Shown here: piece after piece, positions 1 to 13,800 of the stretch
Position numbering within the stretch: the stretch's first letter is position 1
Layout of the letters: each line of letters opens with the position of its first letter
Assembly (NCBI GenBank): GCA_032622095.1
Contig: CP136062.1
Span: 33,666,918 to 33,730,917, forward strand
From: Siphonodentalium dalli
Taxonomy: Eukaryota > Mollusca > Scaphopoda > Gadilida > Siphonodentaliidae
Direction: 5' to 3'
Length of the DNA: 64,000 nt
Made by a program: the position numbers and the translations under genes
The notes under the pieces: model-generated
What the model was told of the DNA's origin: nothing
The model's input: the letters and a program-made list of their open reading frames with translations, nothing else
Databases searched by the model: none

Positions 1-1150
1 GACACTGATGTTGGTTAATTTACTAGCCTGGGTTGATGGAGTTGTGTGATGACTATGAGGTTCGTTAATTTACTAGCCTGGATTGATGGAGTTGTGTGAT
101 GACTATCAGGTTCGTTAATTTACTAGCCTGGGTTGATGGAGTTGTGTGATGACTATGATGTTGGTTAATTTACTAGCCTGGGTTGATGAAGTTGTGTTAT
201 GACTATGAGGTTGGTTAATTTACTAGCCTGGGTTGATTGAGTTGTGTGATGACTATGAGGTTCGTTAATTTACTAGCCTGGGTTGATGGAGTTGTGTTAT
301 GACTATGAGGTTCGTTAATTTACTAGCCTGGGTTGATGGAGTTGAGTGATGACTATGAGTTTGGTTAATTTACTAGCCTGGGTTGATGTAGTTGTGTGAT
401 GACTATGAGGTTGGTTCATTTACTAGCCTGGGTTGATGGAGTTGTGTGATGACTATGAGTTTGGTTAATTTACTAGCCTGGGTTGATGGAGTTGTGTTAT
501 GACTATGATGTTCGTTAATTTACTAGCCTGTGTTGATGGAGTTGTGTGATGACTATGAGGTTGGTTAATTTACTAGCCTGTGTTGATGGAGTTGTGTGAT
601 GACTATGAGGTTGGTTAATTTACTAGCCTGGGTTGATGGAGTTGTGTTATGACTATGAGGTTGGTTAATTTACTAGTCTGGGTTGATGGAGTTGTGTGAT
701 GACTATGATGTTGGTTAATTTACTAGCCTGTGTTGATGAAGTTGTGTTATGACTATGAGGTTGGTTAATTTACTAGCCTGGGTTGATTGAGTTGTGTGAT
801 GACTATGAGGTTCGTTAATTTACTAGCCTGGGTTGATGGAGTTGTGTTATGACTATGAGGTTCGTAAATTTACTAGCCTGGGTTGATGGAGTTGTGTGAT
901 GACTATGAGTTTGGTTAATTTACTAGCCTGGGTTGATGTAGTTGTGTGATGACTATGAGGTTGGTTCATTTACTAGCCTGGGTTGATGGAGTTGTGTGAT
1001 GACTATGAGTTTGGTTAATTTACTAGCCTGGGTTGATGGAGTTGTGTGATGACCATGAGGTTGGTTAATTTACTAGCCTGGGTTGATGGAGTTGTGTGAT
1101 GACTATGATGTTGGTTAATTTACTAGCCTGGGTTGGTGGAGTTGTGTGAT
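1..1150. repeat. Left-edge satellite segment, partial superunit
   Basis: Twenty-three 50-bp monomers with no length variants. Bases 1-200 match 1251-1450 nearly base for base, including the rare opening GACACTGATG, which is also seen at 1251 and 5252. The rest does not follow the neighbouring superunit and contains its own local duplication (see 151-1050). It is probably the truncated or rearranged end of a further superunit to the left of the window. Confidence 0.8.
151..1050. repeat. Local 550-bp-offset duplication (11 monomers)
   Basis: Monomers at 151-500 recur in the same order at 701-1050. Shared private features include the T38 monomer (GATTGA) at 201 and 751, the GATGTA monomer at 351 and 901, and the rare TTGGTTCATT at 411 and 961. 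The copies differ at a few bases, for example CTGTGTTG versus CTGGGTTG at about 731, TTCGTAAATT at about 861 and GTTGAGTGAT at about 341. The offset is exactly 11 monomers, as expected from an in-register exchange. Confidence 0.85.
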
Positions 1151-4100
1151 GACTATGAGGTTCGTTAAATTACTAGCCTGGATTGATGGAGTTGTGTGAT
1201 GACTATGAGGTTCGTTAATTTAATAGCCTGGGTTGATGGAGTTGTTTGATGACACTGATGTTGGTTAATTTACTAGCCTGGGTTGATGGAGTTGTGTGAT
1301 GACTATGAGGTTCGTTAATTTACTAGCCTGGATTGATGGAGTTGTATGATGACTATGAGGTTCGTTAATTTACTAGCCTGGGTTGATGGAGTTGTGTGAT
1401 GACTATGATGTTGGTTAATTTACTAGCCTGGGTTGATGAAGTTGTGTGATGGCTATGAGGTTGGTTAATTTACTAACCTGGGTTGATGGAGTTGTGTAAT
1501 GACTATGAGGTTGGTTAATATTCTAGCCTGGGTTGATGGAGTTGTGTGATGACTATGAGGTTGGTTAATTTACTAGTCTGGATTGATGGAGTTGTGTGAT
1601 GACTATGAGGTTGGTTAATTTACTATCCTGGGTTGATGGAGTTGTGTTATGACTATGATTGTGGTTAATTTACTAGCCTGGGTTGATGGAGTTGTGTGAT
1701 GACTATGAGGTTGGTTAATTTACTAGCCTGGGTTGATGGAGTTGTGTTATGACTATGAGGTTGGTTAATTTACTAGTCTGGGTTGATGGAGTTGTGTGTT
1801 GACTATGATTGTGGTTAATTTACTAGCCTGGGTTGATGGAGTTGTGTGATGACTATGAGGTTGGTTAATTTACTAGCCTGGGTTGATGTAGTTGTGTTAT
1901 GACTATGAGGTTGGTTAATTTACTAGCCTGGGTTGATGGAGTTGTGTAATGACTATGAGGTTCGTTAATTTACTAGCCTGGGTTGATGGAGTTGTGTGAT
2001 GACTATGAGGTTGGTTAATTTACTAGCCTGGGTTGATGGAGTTGTGTGATGACTATGAGGTTGGTTAATTTACTAGCCTGGGTTGATGGAGTTGTGTTAT
2101 GACTATGAGGTTGGTTAATTTACTAGCCTGGGTTGATGGAGTTGTGTGATGACTATGAGTTTGGTTAGTTTACTAGCCTGGGTTGATGAAGTTGTGTGAT
2201 GACTATGAGGTTCGTTAATTTACTAGCCTGGGTTGATGGAGTTGTGTTATGACTATGAGGTTCGTTAATTTACTAACCTGGGTTGATGGAGTTGTGTGAT
2301 GACTATGAGGTTCGTTAATTTACTAGCCTGGGTTGATGGAGTTGTGTTATGAATATGATTGTGGTTAATTTACTAGCCTGGGTTGATGGAGTTGTGTGAT
2401 GACTATGAGGTTGGTTAATTTACTAGCCTGGGTTGATGGAGTTGTGTGATGACTATGAGGTTCGTTAATTTACTAGCCTGGGTTGATGAAGTTGTGTGAT
2501 GACTATGAGGTTCGTTAATTTACTAGCCTGGGTTGATGGAGTTGTGTTATGACTATGAGGATCGTTAATTTACTAGCCTGGGTTGATGAAGTTGTGTTAT
2601 GAATATGAGGTTGGTTAATTTACTAGCCTGGGTTGATGGAGTTGTGTGATGACTATGAGGTTGGTTAATTTACTAGCCTGGGTTGATGGAGTTGTGTTAT
2701 GACTATGAGGTTGGTTAATTTACTAGCCTGGGTTGATGGAGTTGTGTTATGACTATGAGGTTCGTTAATTTACTAGCCTGGGTTGATGGAGTTGTGTGAT
2801 GACTATGAGGTTGGTTAATTTACTAGCCTGGGTTGATGGAGATGTGTGATGACCATGAGGTTGGTTAATTTACTAGCCTGTGTTGATGGAGTTGTGTGAT
2901 GACTATGATGTTGGTTAATTTACTAGCCTGGGTTGATGGAGTTGTGTGATGACTATGAGGTTCGTTAATTTACTAGCCTGGATTGATGGAGTTGTGTAAT
3001 GACTATGATGTTCGTTAATTTACTAGCCTGGGTTGATGGAGTTGTTTGATGACTATGATGTTCGTTAATTTACTAGCCTGGATTGATGGAGTTGTGTGAT
3101 GACTATGAGGTTCGTTAATTTACTAGCCTGGGTTGATGGAGTTGTGTTATGACTATGAGGTTGGTTAATTTACTAGCCTGGATTGATTGAGTTGTGTGAT
3201 GACTATGAGGTTCGTTAATTTACTAGCCTGGGTTGATGGAGTTGTGTTATGACTATGAGGTTCGTTAATTTACTAGCCTGGGTTGATGGAGTTGTGTGAT
3301 GACTATGCGTTTGGTTAATTTACTAGCCTGGCTTGATTGAGTTGTGTGATGACTATGAGGTTGGTTAATTTACTAGCCTGGGTTGATGGAGTTGTGTGAT
3401 GACTATGAGTTTGGTTAATTTACTAGCCTGGGTTGATGGAGTTGTGTTATGACTATAATGTTCGTTAATTTACTAACCTGTGTTGATGGAGTTGTGTGAT
3501 GACTATGAGGTTGTTTAATTTACTAGCCTGGGTTGATGTAGTTGTGTGATGACTATGAGGTTGGTTAATTTACTAGCCTGGGTTGATGGAGTTGTGTGAT
3601 GACTATGAGGTTGGTTAATTTACTAGCCTGGGTTGATGGACTTGTGTGATGACTATGAGGTTGGTTAATTTACTAGCCTGGATTGATGGAGTTGTGTGAT
3701 GACTATGATTGTGGTTATTTTACTAGCCTGGGTTGATGGAGTTGTGTGATGACTATGAGGTTGGTTAATTTACTAGCCTGGATTGAAGGAGTTGTGTTAT
3801 GACTATGAGGTTGGTTAATTTACTATCCTGGGTTGATGGAGTTGTGTTATGACTATGAGGTTGGTTAATTTACTAGTCTGGGTTGATGGAGTTGTGTGAT
3901 GACTATGAGGTTGGTTAATTTACTAGCCTGGGTTGATGGAGTTGTGTAATGACTATGAGGTTGGTTAATATACTAGCCTGGGTTGATGGAGTTGTGTGAT
4001 GACTATGATGTTGGTTAATTTACTAGTCTGGATTGATGGAGTTGTGTGATGACTATGAGGTTGGTTAATTTACTATCCTGGGTTGATGGAGTTGTGTTAT

Positions 4101-5151
4101 GACTATGATTGTGGTTAATTTACTAGCCTGGGTTGATGGAGTTGTGTGATGACTATGAGGTTGGTTAATTTACTAGCCTGGGTTGATGGAGTTGTGTGAT
4201 GACTATGAGGTTGGTTAATTTACTATCCTGGGTTGATGGAGTTGTGTTATGACTATGATTGTGGTTAATTTACTAGCCTGGGTTGATGGAGTTGTGTGAT
4301 GACTATGAGGTTGGTTAATTTACTAGCCTGGGTTGATGGAGTTGTGTTATGACTATGAGGTTGGTTAATTTACTAGTCTGGGTTGATGGAGTTGTGTGTT
4401 GACTCTGATTGTGGTTAATTTACTAGCCTGGGTTAATGGAGTTGTGTGATGACTATGAGGTTGGTTAATTTACTAGCCTGGGTTGATGTAGTTGTGTTAT
4501 GACTATGAGGTTGGTTAATTTACTAGCCTGGGTTGATGGAGTTGAGTAATGACTATGAGGTTCGTTAATTTACTAGCCTGGGTTGATGGAGTTGTGTGAT
4601 GACTATGAGGTTGGTTAATTTACTAGCCTGGGTTGATGGAGTTGTGTGATGACTATGAGGTTGGTTAATTTACTAGCCTGGGTTGATGGAGTTGTGTTAT
4701 GACTATGAGGTTGGTTAATTTACTAGCCTGGGTTGATGGAGTTGTGTGATGACTATGAGTTTGGTTAATTTACTAGCCTGGGTTGATGAAGTTGTGTGAT
4801 GACTATGAGGTTCGTTAATTTACTAGCCTGGGTTGATGGAGTTGAGTTATGACTATGAGGTTCGTTAAATTACTAACCTGGATTGATGGAGATGTGTGAT
4901 GACTATGAGGTTCGTTAATTTACTAGCCTGGGTTGATGGGAGTTGTGTTATGAATATGATTGTGGTTAATTTACTAGCCTGGGTTGATGAAGTTGTGTGA
5001 TGACTATGAGGTTGGTTAATTTACTAGCCTGGGTTGATGGAGTTGTGTTATGACTATGAGGATCGTTAATTTACTAGCCTGGGTTGATGAAGTTGTGTTA
5101 TGAATATGAGGTTGGTTAATTTACTAGCCTGGGTTGATGGAGTTGTGTGAT
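1151..5151. repeat. Higher-order superunit A1 (4,001 bp)
   Basis: Eighty monomers' worth plus 1 bp. It starts at a monomer with TTCGTTAAAT, followed by the rare TTTAATAGCC and then GACACTGATG, and repeats as A2 with an offset of 4,001 and then 3,901. It holds one 51-bp monomer (GATGGGAG at 4935-4942). At about 2,860-2,960 it carries two monomers, including GACCATGAGG, that A2 lacks. Internally it shows an older, weaker periodicity: 1501-1700 resembles 3951-4150 at an offset of 2,450, and the GTGTGTTGAC marker at 1795 recurs at 4395. Confidence 0.88.
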
Positions 5152-8100
5152 GACTATGAGGTTCGTTAAATTACTAGCCTGGATTGATGGAGTTGTGTGA
5201 TGACTATGAGGTTCGTTAATTTAATAGCCTGGGTTGATGGAGTTGTTTGATGACACTGATGTTGGTTAATTTACTAGCCTGGGTTGATGGAGTTGTGTGA
5301 TGACTATGAGGTTCGTTAATTTACTAGCCTGGATTGATGGAGTTGTATGATGACTATGAGGTTCGTTAATTTACTAGCCTGGGTTGATGGAGTTGTGTGA
5401 TGACTATGATGTTGGTTAATTTACTAGCCTGGGTTGATGAAGTTGTGTGATGGCTATGAGGTTGGTTAATTTACTAACCTGGGTTGATGGAGTTGTGTAA
5501 TGACTATGAGGTTGGTTAATATTCTAGCCTGGGTTGATGGAGTTGTGTGATGACTATGAGGTTGGTTAATTTACTAGTCTGGATTGATGGAGTTGTGTGA
5601 TGACTATGAGGTTGGTTAATTTACTATCCTGGGTTGATGGAGTTGTGTTATGACTATGATTGTGGTTAATTTACTAGCCTGGGTTGATGGAGTTGTGTGA
5701 TGACTATGAGGTTGGTTAATTTACTAGCCTGGGTTGATGGAGTTGTGTTATGACTATGAGGTTGGTTAATTTACTAGTCTGGGTTGATGGAGTTGTGTGT
5801 TGACTATGATTGTGGTTAATTTACTAGCCTGGGTTGATGGAGTTGTGTGATGACTATGAGGTTGGTTAATTTACTAGCCTGGGTTGATGTAGTTGTGTTA
5901 TGACTATGAGGTTGGTTAATTTACTAGCCTGGGTTGATGGAGTTGTGTAATGACTATGAGGTTCGTTAATTTACTAGCCTGGGTTGATGGAGTTGTGTGA
6001 TGACTATGAGGTTGGTTAATTTACTAGCCTGGGTTGATGGAGTTGTGTGATGACTATGAGGTTGGTTAATTTACTAGCCTGGGTTGATGGAGTTGTGTTA
6101 TGACTATGAGGTTGGTTAATTTACTAGCCTGGGTTGATGGAGTTGTGTGATGACTATGAGTTTGGTTAGTTTACTAGCCTGGGTTGATGAAGTTGTGTGA
6201 TGACTATGAGGTTCGTTAATTTACTAGCCTGGGTTGATGGAGTTGTGTTATGACTATGAGGTTCGTTAATTTACTAACCTGGGTTGATGGAGTTGTGTGA
6301 TGACTATGAGGTTCGTTAATTTACTAGCCTGGGTTGATGGAGTTGTGTTATGAATATGATTGTGGTTAATTTACTAGCCTGGGTTGATGGAGTTGTGTGA
6401 TGACTATGAGGTTGGTTAATTTACTAGCCTGGGTTGATGGAGTTGTGTGATGACTATGAGGTTCGTTAATTTACTAGCCTGGGTTGATGAAGTTGTGTGA
6501 TGACTATGAGGTTCGTTAATTTACTAGCCTGGGTTGATGGAGTTGTGTTATGACTATGAGGATCGTTAATTTACTAGCCTGGGTTGATGAAGTTGTGTTA
6601 TGAATATGAGGTTGGTTAATTTACTAGCCTGGGTTGATGGAGTTGTGTGATGACTATGAGGTTGGTTAATTTACTAGCCTGGGTTGATGGAGTTGTGTTA
6701 TGACTATGAGGTTGGTTAATTTACTAGCCTGGGTTGATGGAGTTGTGTTATGACTATGAGGTTCGTTAATTTACTAGCCTGGGTTGATGGAGTTGTGTGA
6801 TGACTATGAGGTTGGTTAATTTACTAGCCTGGGTTGATGGAGATGTGTGATGACTATGAGGTTCGTTAATTTACTAGCCTGGATTGATGGAGTTGTGTAA
6901 TGACTATGATGTTCGTTAATTTACTAGCCTGGGTTGATGGAGTTGTTTGATGACTATGATGTTCGTTAATTTACTAGCCTGGATTGATGGAGTTGTGTGA
7001 TGACTATGAGGTTCGTTAATTTACTAGCCTGGGTTGATGGAGTTGTGTTATGACTATGAGGTTGGTTAATTTACTAGCCTGGATTGATTGAGTTGTGTGA
7101 TGACTATGAGGTTCGTTAATTTACTAGCCTGGGTTGATGGAGTTGTGTTATGACTATGAGGTTCGTTAATTTACTAGCCTGGGTTGATGGAGTTGTGTGA
7201 TGACTATGCGTTTGGTTAATTTACTAGCCTGGCTTGATTGAGTTGTGTGATGACTATGAGGTTGGTTAATTTACTAGCCTGGGTTGATGGAGTTGTGTGA
7301 TGACTATGAGTTTGGTTAATTTACTAGCCTGGGTTGATGGAGTTGTGTTATGACTATAATGTTCGTTAATTTACTAACCTGTGTTGATGGAGTTGTGTGA
7401 TGACTATGAGGTTGTTTAATTTACTAGCCTGGGTTGATGTAGTTGTGTGATGACTATGAGGTTGGTTAATTTACTAGCCTGGGTTGATGGAGTTGTGTGA
7501 TGACTATGAGGTTGGTTAATTTACTAGCCTGGGTTGATGGACTTGTGTGATGACTATGAGGTTGGTTAATTTACTAGCCTGGATTGATGGAGTTGTGTGA
7601 TGACTATGATTGTGGTTATTTTACTAGCCTGGGTTGATGGAGTTGTGTGATGACTATGAGGTTGGTTAATTTACTAGCCTGGATTGAAGGAGTTGTGTTA
7701 TGACTATGAGGTTGGTTAATTTACTATCCTGGGTTGATGGAGTTGTGTTATGACTATGAGGTTGGTTAATTTACTAGTCTGGGTTGATGGAGTTGTGTGA
7801 TGACTATGAGGTTGGTTAATTTACTAGCCTGGGTTGATGGAGTTGTGTAATGACTATGAGGTTGGTTAATATACTAGCCTGGGTTGATGGAGTTGTGTGA
7901 TGACTATGATGTTGGTTAATTTACTAGTCTGGATTGATGGAGTTGTGTGATGACTATGAGGTTGGTTAATTTACTATCCTGGGTTGATGGAGTTGTGTTA
8001 TGACTATGATTGTGGTTAATTTACTAGCCTGGGTTGATGGAGTTGTGTGATGACTATGAGGTTGGTTAATTTACTAGCCTGGGTTGATGGAGTTGTGTGA

Positions 8101-9052
8101 TGACTATGAGGTTGGTTAATTTACTATCCTGGGTTGATGGAGTTGTGTTATGACTATGATTGTGGTTAATTTACTAGCCTGGGTTGATGGAGTTGTGTGA
8201 TGACTATGAGGTTGGTTAATTTACTAGCCTGGGTTGATGGAGTTGTGTTATGACTATGAGGTTGGTTAATTTACTAGTCTGGGTTGATGGAGTTGTGTGT
8301 TGACTCTGATTGTGGTTAATTTACTAGCCTGGGTTAATGGAGTTGTGTGATGACTATGAGGTTGGTTAATTTACTAGCCTGGGTTGATGTAGTTGTGTTA
8401 TGACTATGAGGTTGGTTAATTTACTAGCCTGGGTTGATGGAGTTGAGTAATGACTATGAGGTTCGTTAATTTACTAGCCTGGGTTGATGGAGTTGTGTGA
8501 TGACTATGAGGTTGGTTAATTTACTAGCCTGGGTTGATGGAGTTGTGTGATGACTATGAGGTTGGTTAATTTACTAGCCTGGGTTGATGGAGTTGTGTTA
8601 TGACTATGAGGTTGGTTAATTTACTAGCCTGGGTTGATGGAGTTGTGTGATGACTATGAGTTTGGTTAATTTACTAGCCTGGGTTGATGAAGTTGTGTGA
8701 TGACTATGAGGTTCGTTAATTTACTAGCCTGGGTTGATGGAGTTGAGTTATGACTATGAGGTTCGTTAAATTACTAACCTGGATTGATGGAGATGTGTGA
8801 TGACTATGAGGTTCGTTAATTTACTAGCCTGGGTTGATGGGAGTTGTGTTATGAATATGATTGTGGTTAATTTACTAGCCTGGGTTGATGAAGTTGTGTG
8901 ATGACTATGAGGTTGGTTAATTTACTAGCCTGGGTTGATGGAGTTGTGTTATGACTATGAGGATCGTTAATTTACTAGCCTGGGTTGATGAAGTTGTGTT
9001 ATGAATATGAGGTTGGTTAATTTACTAGCCTGGGTTGATGGAGTTGTGTGAT
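5152..9052. repeat. Higher-order superunit A2 (3,901 bp), nearly identical to A1
   Basis: In the stretches compared I found no substitution relative to A1. Shared rare monomers include GTTGTATGAT, GGCTATGAGG, TAATATTCTAG, TTAGTTTACTAG, GACTTGTGTG, GACTCTGATT and GGTTAATGG. The only clear difference is loss of 100 bp at about 6,850, where GATGTGTGATGACTATGAGG runs straight into a TTCGTT monomer. The 51-bp monomer recurs at 8836. The part from about 6.8 to 9.05 kb also aligns with about 13.5-15.8 kb at an offset of 6,667, so A and the middle-domain superunits share one ancestor. Confidence 0.88.
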
Positions 9053-9431
9053 GACTATGAGGTTGGTTAATTTACTAGCGTGGGTTGATGAAGTTGTGTT
9101 ATGACTATGAGGTTGGTTAATTTACTAGCCTGGGTTGATGGAGTTGTGTGATGACTATGAGTTTGGTTAATTTACTAGCCTGGGTTGATGGAGTTGTGTA
9201 ATGACTATGAGTTTGGTTAATTTACTAGCCTGGGTTGATGGAGTTGTGTAATGACTATGAGTTTGGTTAATTTACTAGCCTGGGTTGATGGAGTTGTGTG
9301 ATGACTATGAGGTTGGTTAATTTACTAGCCTGGGTTGATGGAGTTGTGTGATGACTATGAGGTTGGTTAATTTACTAACCTGGGTTGATGGAGTTGTGTA
9401 ATGACTATGAGGTTGGTTAATTTACTAGCCT
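9053..9431. repeat. Lead-in satellite segment before the first 58-bp monomer
   Basis: Regular 50-bp monomers that include TAGCGTGGG (about 9,080), a run with GAGTTTGG and GTGTAAT, and TAACCTGGG at about 9,380. This order matches 15,819-16,198 at an offset of 6,767. The homology of the middle-domain superunit therefore begins here, right after A2, rather than at the marker monomer itself. Confidence 0.78.
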
Positions 9432-10840
9432 GGGTTGATGGGTTGATGGAGTTGTGTGATGACTATGAGGTTGGTTAAATTACTAGCCTGGGTTGATGGA
9501 GTTGTGTGATGACTATGAGGTTCGTTGATTTACTAGCCTGGGTTGATGGAGTTGTGTTATGACTATGAGGTTGGTTAATTTACTAGCCTGGGTTGATGGA
9601 GTTGTGTTATGACTATGAGTTTGGTTAATTTACTAGCCTGGGTTGATGGAGTTGTGCTATGACTATGATGTTCGTTAATTTACTAGCCTGTGTTGATGGA
9701 GTTGTGTGATGACTATGAGGTTGGTTAATTTACTAGCCTGGGTTGATGGAGTTGTGTGATGACTATGAGGTTGGTTAATATACTAGCCTGGGTTGATGGA
9801 GTTGTGTTATGACTATGAGGTTGGTTAATTTACTAGTCTGGGTTGATGGAGTTGTGTGATGACTATGAGGTTGGTTAATTTACTAGTCTGGGTTGATGGA
9901 GTTGTGTGATGACTATGAGGTTGGTTAATTTACTAGCCTGGGTTGATGGAGTTGTGTTATGACTATGAAGTTGGTTAATTTACTAGCCTGGGTTGATGGA
10001 GTTGTGTGATGACTATGAGTTTGGTTAATTTACTAGCCTGGGTTGATGAAGTTGTGTGATGACTATGAGGTTCGTTAATTTACTAGCCTGGGTTGATGGA
10101 GTTGTGTTATGACTATGAGGTTCGTTAATTTACTAACCTGGATTGATGGAGTTGTGTGATGACTATGAGGTTCGTTAATTTACTAGTCTGGGTTGATGGG
10201 AGTTGTGTTATGAATATGATTGTGGTTAATTTACTAGCCTGGGTTGATGGAGTTGTGTGATGACTATGAGGTTGGTTAATTTACTAGCCTGGGTTGATGG
10301 AGTTGTGTGATGACTATGAGGTTCGTTAATTTACTAGCCTGGGTTGATGAAGTTGTGTGATGACTATGAGGTTCGTTAATTTACTAGCCTGGGTTGATGG
10401 AGTTGTGTTATGACTATGAGGATCGTTAATTTACTAGCCTAGGTTGATGAAGTTGTGTTATGAATATGAGGTTGGTTAATTTACTAGCGTGGGTTGACGA
10501 AGTTGTGTTATGACTATGAGGTTGGTTAATTTACTAGCCTGTGTTGATGGAGTTGTGTGATGACTATGAGTTTGGTTAATTTACTAGCCTGGGTTGATGG
10601 AGTTGTGTAATGACTATGCGTTTGGTTAATTTACTAGCCTGGGTTGATGGAGTTGTGTAATGACTATGAGTTTGGTTAATTTACTAGCCTGGGTTGATGG
10701 AGTTGTATGATCACTATGAGGTTGGTTAATTTACTAGCCTGGGTTGATGGAGTTGTGTGATGACTATGAGGTTGGTTAATTTACTAACCTGGGTTGATGG
10801 AGTTGTGTAATGACTATGAGGTTGGTTAATTTACTAGCCT
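9432..10840. repeat. Block M1, 1,409 bp, first 58-bp monomer
   Basis: Opens with GGGTTGATGGGTTGATGG, a monomer lengthened to 58 bp by duplication of GGTTGATG. The next monomer carries TTAAATTACTAG (T19A), a pairing that is nearly universal in the array. The length equals 28x50+8+1, the extra base being the 51-mer at 10198. The same 1,409-bp block recurs at 16199 and 31086. It ends in TAACCTGGG plus GTGTAAT monomers leading to the next 58-mer. Private changes include TTGTGCTAT (about 9,656), CCTAGGTTGA (about 10,439), GTTGACGAAG (about 10,495) and GATCACTATG (about 10,710). Confidence 0.88.
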
Positions 10841-13800
10841 GGGTTGATGGGTTGATGGAGTTGTGTGATGACTATGAGGTTGGTTAAATTACTAGCCTGG
10901 GTTGATGGAGTTGTGTAATGACTATGAGTTTGGTTAATTTACTAGCCTGGGTTGATGGAGTTGTGTAATGACTATGAGTTTGGTTAATTTACTAGCCTGG
11001 GTTGATGGAGTTGTGTTATGACTATGAGTTTGGTTAATTTACTAGCCTGGGTTGATGGAGTTGTGTTATGACTATGATGTTCGTTAATTTACTAGCCTGT
11101 GTTGATGGAGTTGTGTGATGACTATGAGGTTGGTTAATTTACTAGCCTGGGTTGATGGAGTTGTGTGATGACTATGAGGTTGGTTAATTTACTAGCCTGG
11201 GTTGATGGAGTTGTGTTATGACTATGAGGTTGGTTAATTTACTAGTCTGGGTTGATGGAGTTGTGTGATGACTATGAGGTTGGTTAATTTACTAGCCTGG
11301 ATTGATGTAGTTGTGTTATGACTATGAGGATGGTTAATTTACTAGCCTGGGTTGATGGAGTTGTGTGATGACTATGAGGTTGGTTAATTTACTAGCCTGG
11401 GTTGATGGAGTTGTGTGATGACTATGAGGTTGGTTAATTTACTAGCCTGGATTGATGGAGTTGTGTGATGACTATGATTGTGGTTAATTTACTAGCCTGG
11501 GTTGATGGAGTTGTGTGATGACTATGAGGTTGGTTAATTTACTAGCCTGGATTGATGGAGTTGTGTCATGACTATGAGGTTGGTTAATTTACTATCCTGG
11601 CTTGATGGAGTTGTGTTATGACTATGATGTTGGTTAATTTACTAGTCTGGGTTGATGGAGTTGTGTGATGACTATGAGGTTGGTTAATTTACTATCCTGG
11701 GTTGCTGGAGTTGTGTAATGACTATGAGGTTGGTTAATATACTAGCCTGGGTTGATGGAGTTGTGTGATGACTATGAGGTTGGTTAATTTACTAGTCTGG
11801 ATTGATGGAGTTGTGTGATGACTATGAGGTTGGTTAATTTACTATCCTGGGTTGATGGAGTTGTGTTATGACTATGATTGTGGTTAATTTACTAGCCTGG
11901 GTTGATGGAGTTGTGTGATGACTATGAGGTTGGTTAATTTACTAGCCTGGGTTGATGGAGTTGTGTTATGACTATGAGGTTGGTTAATTTACTAGTCTGG
12001 GTTGATGGAGTTGTGTGTTGACTATGATTGTGGTTAATTTACTATCCTGGGTAGATGGAGTTGTATGATGACTATGAGGTTGGTTAATTTACTATCCTGG
12101 GTTGATGGAGTTGTGTTATGACTATGATTGTGGTTAATTTACTAGCCTGGGTTGATGGAGTTGTGTGATGACTATGAGGTTGGTTAATTTACTAGCCTGG
12201 GTTGATGGAGTTGTGTTATGACTATGAGGTTGGTTAATTTACTAGTCTGAGTTGATGGAGTTGTGTGTTGACTATGATTGTGGTTAATTTACTAGCCTGT
12301 GTTGATGGAGTTGTGTGATGACTATGAGGTTGGTTAATTTACTAGCCTGGGTTGATGTAGTTGTGTTATGACTATGAGGTTGGTTAATTTACTAGCCTGG
12401 GTTGATGGAGTTGTGTAATGACTATGAGGTTCGTTAATTTACTAGCCTGGGTTGATGGAGTTGTGTGATGCTATGAGGTTGGTTAATTTACTAGCCTGGG
12501 TTGATGGAGTTGTGTGATGACTATGAGGTTGGTTAATTTATTAGCCTGGGTTGATGGAGTTGTGTTATGACTATGAGGTTGGTTAATTTACTAGCCTGGG
12601 TTGATGGAGTTGTGTGATGACTATGAGTTTGGTTAATTTACTAGCCTGGATTGATGAAGTTGTGTGATGACTATGAGGTTCGTTAATTTACTAGCCTGGG
12701 TTGATGGAGTTGTGTTATGACTATGAGGTTCGTTAATTTACTAACCTGGTTTGATGGAGTTGTGTGATGACTATGAGGTTCGTTAATTTACTAGCCTGGG
12801 TTGATGGAGTTGTGTTATGAATATGATTGTGGTTAATTTACTAGCCTGGGTTGATGGAGTTGTGTGATGACTATGAGGTTGGTTAATTTACTAGCCTGGG
12901 TTGATGGAGTTGTGTGATGACAATGAGGTTCGTTAATTTACTAGCCTGGGTCGATGAAGTTGTGTGATGACTATGAGGTTCGTTAATTTACTAGCCTGGG
13001 TTGATGGAGTTGTGTTATGACTATGAGGATCGATAATTTACTAGCCTGGGTTGATGAAGTTGTGTTATGAATATGAGGTTGGTTAATTTACTAGCCTGGG
13101 TTGATGGAGTTGTGTGATGACTATGAGGTTGGTTAATTTACTAGCCTGGGTTGATGGAGTTGTGTTATGACTATGAGGTTGGTTAATTTACTAGCCTGGG
13201 TTGATGGAGTTGTGTTATGACTATGAGGTTCGTTAATTTACTAGCCTGGGTTGATGGAGTTGTGTGATGACTATGAGGTTGGTTAATTTACTAGCCTGGG
13301 TTGATGGAGTTGTGTGATGACCATGAGGTTGGTTAATTTACTAGCCTGTGTTGATGGAGTTGTGTGATGACTATGATGTTGGTTAATTTACTAGCCTGGG
13401 TTGATGGAGTTGTGTGATGACTATGAGGTTCGTTAATTTACTAGCCTGGATTGATGGAGTTGTGTAATGACTATGATGTTCGTTAATTTACTAGCCTGGG
13501 TTGATGGAGTTGTTTGATGACTATGATGTTCGTTAATTTACTAGCCTGTGTTGATGGAGTTGTGTGATGACTATGAGGTTCCTTAATTTACTAGCCTGGA
13601 TTGATGGAGTTGTGTGATGACTATGAGGTTCGTTAATTTACTAGCCTGGGTTGATGGAGTTGTGTGATGACTATGAGGTTGGTTAATTTACTAGCCTGGG
13701 TTGATGGAGTTGTGTGATGACTATGAGTTTGGTTAATTTACTAGCCTGGGTTGATGGAGTTGTGTTATGACTATAATGTTCGTTAATTTACTAACCTGTG

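Noticed and set aside
10611-10625. Extra copy of the CGTTTGG superunit marker at about 10,619
   Set aside because: The following monomer lacks GGCTTGATTG and the neighbours match the GAGTTTGG/GTGTAAT run. It is an independent single-base change, not the superunit marker.
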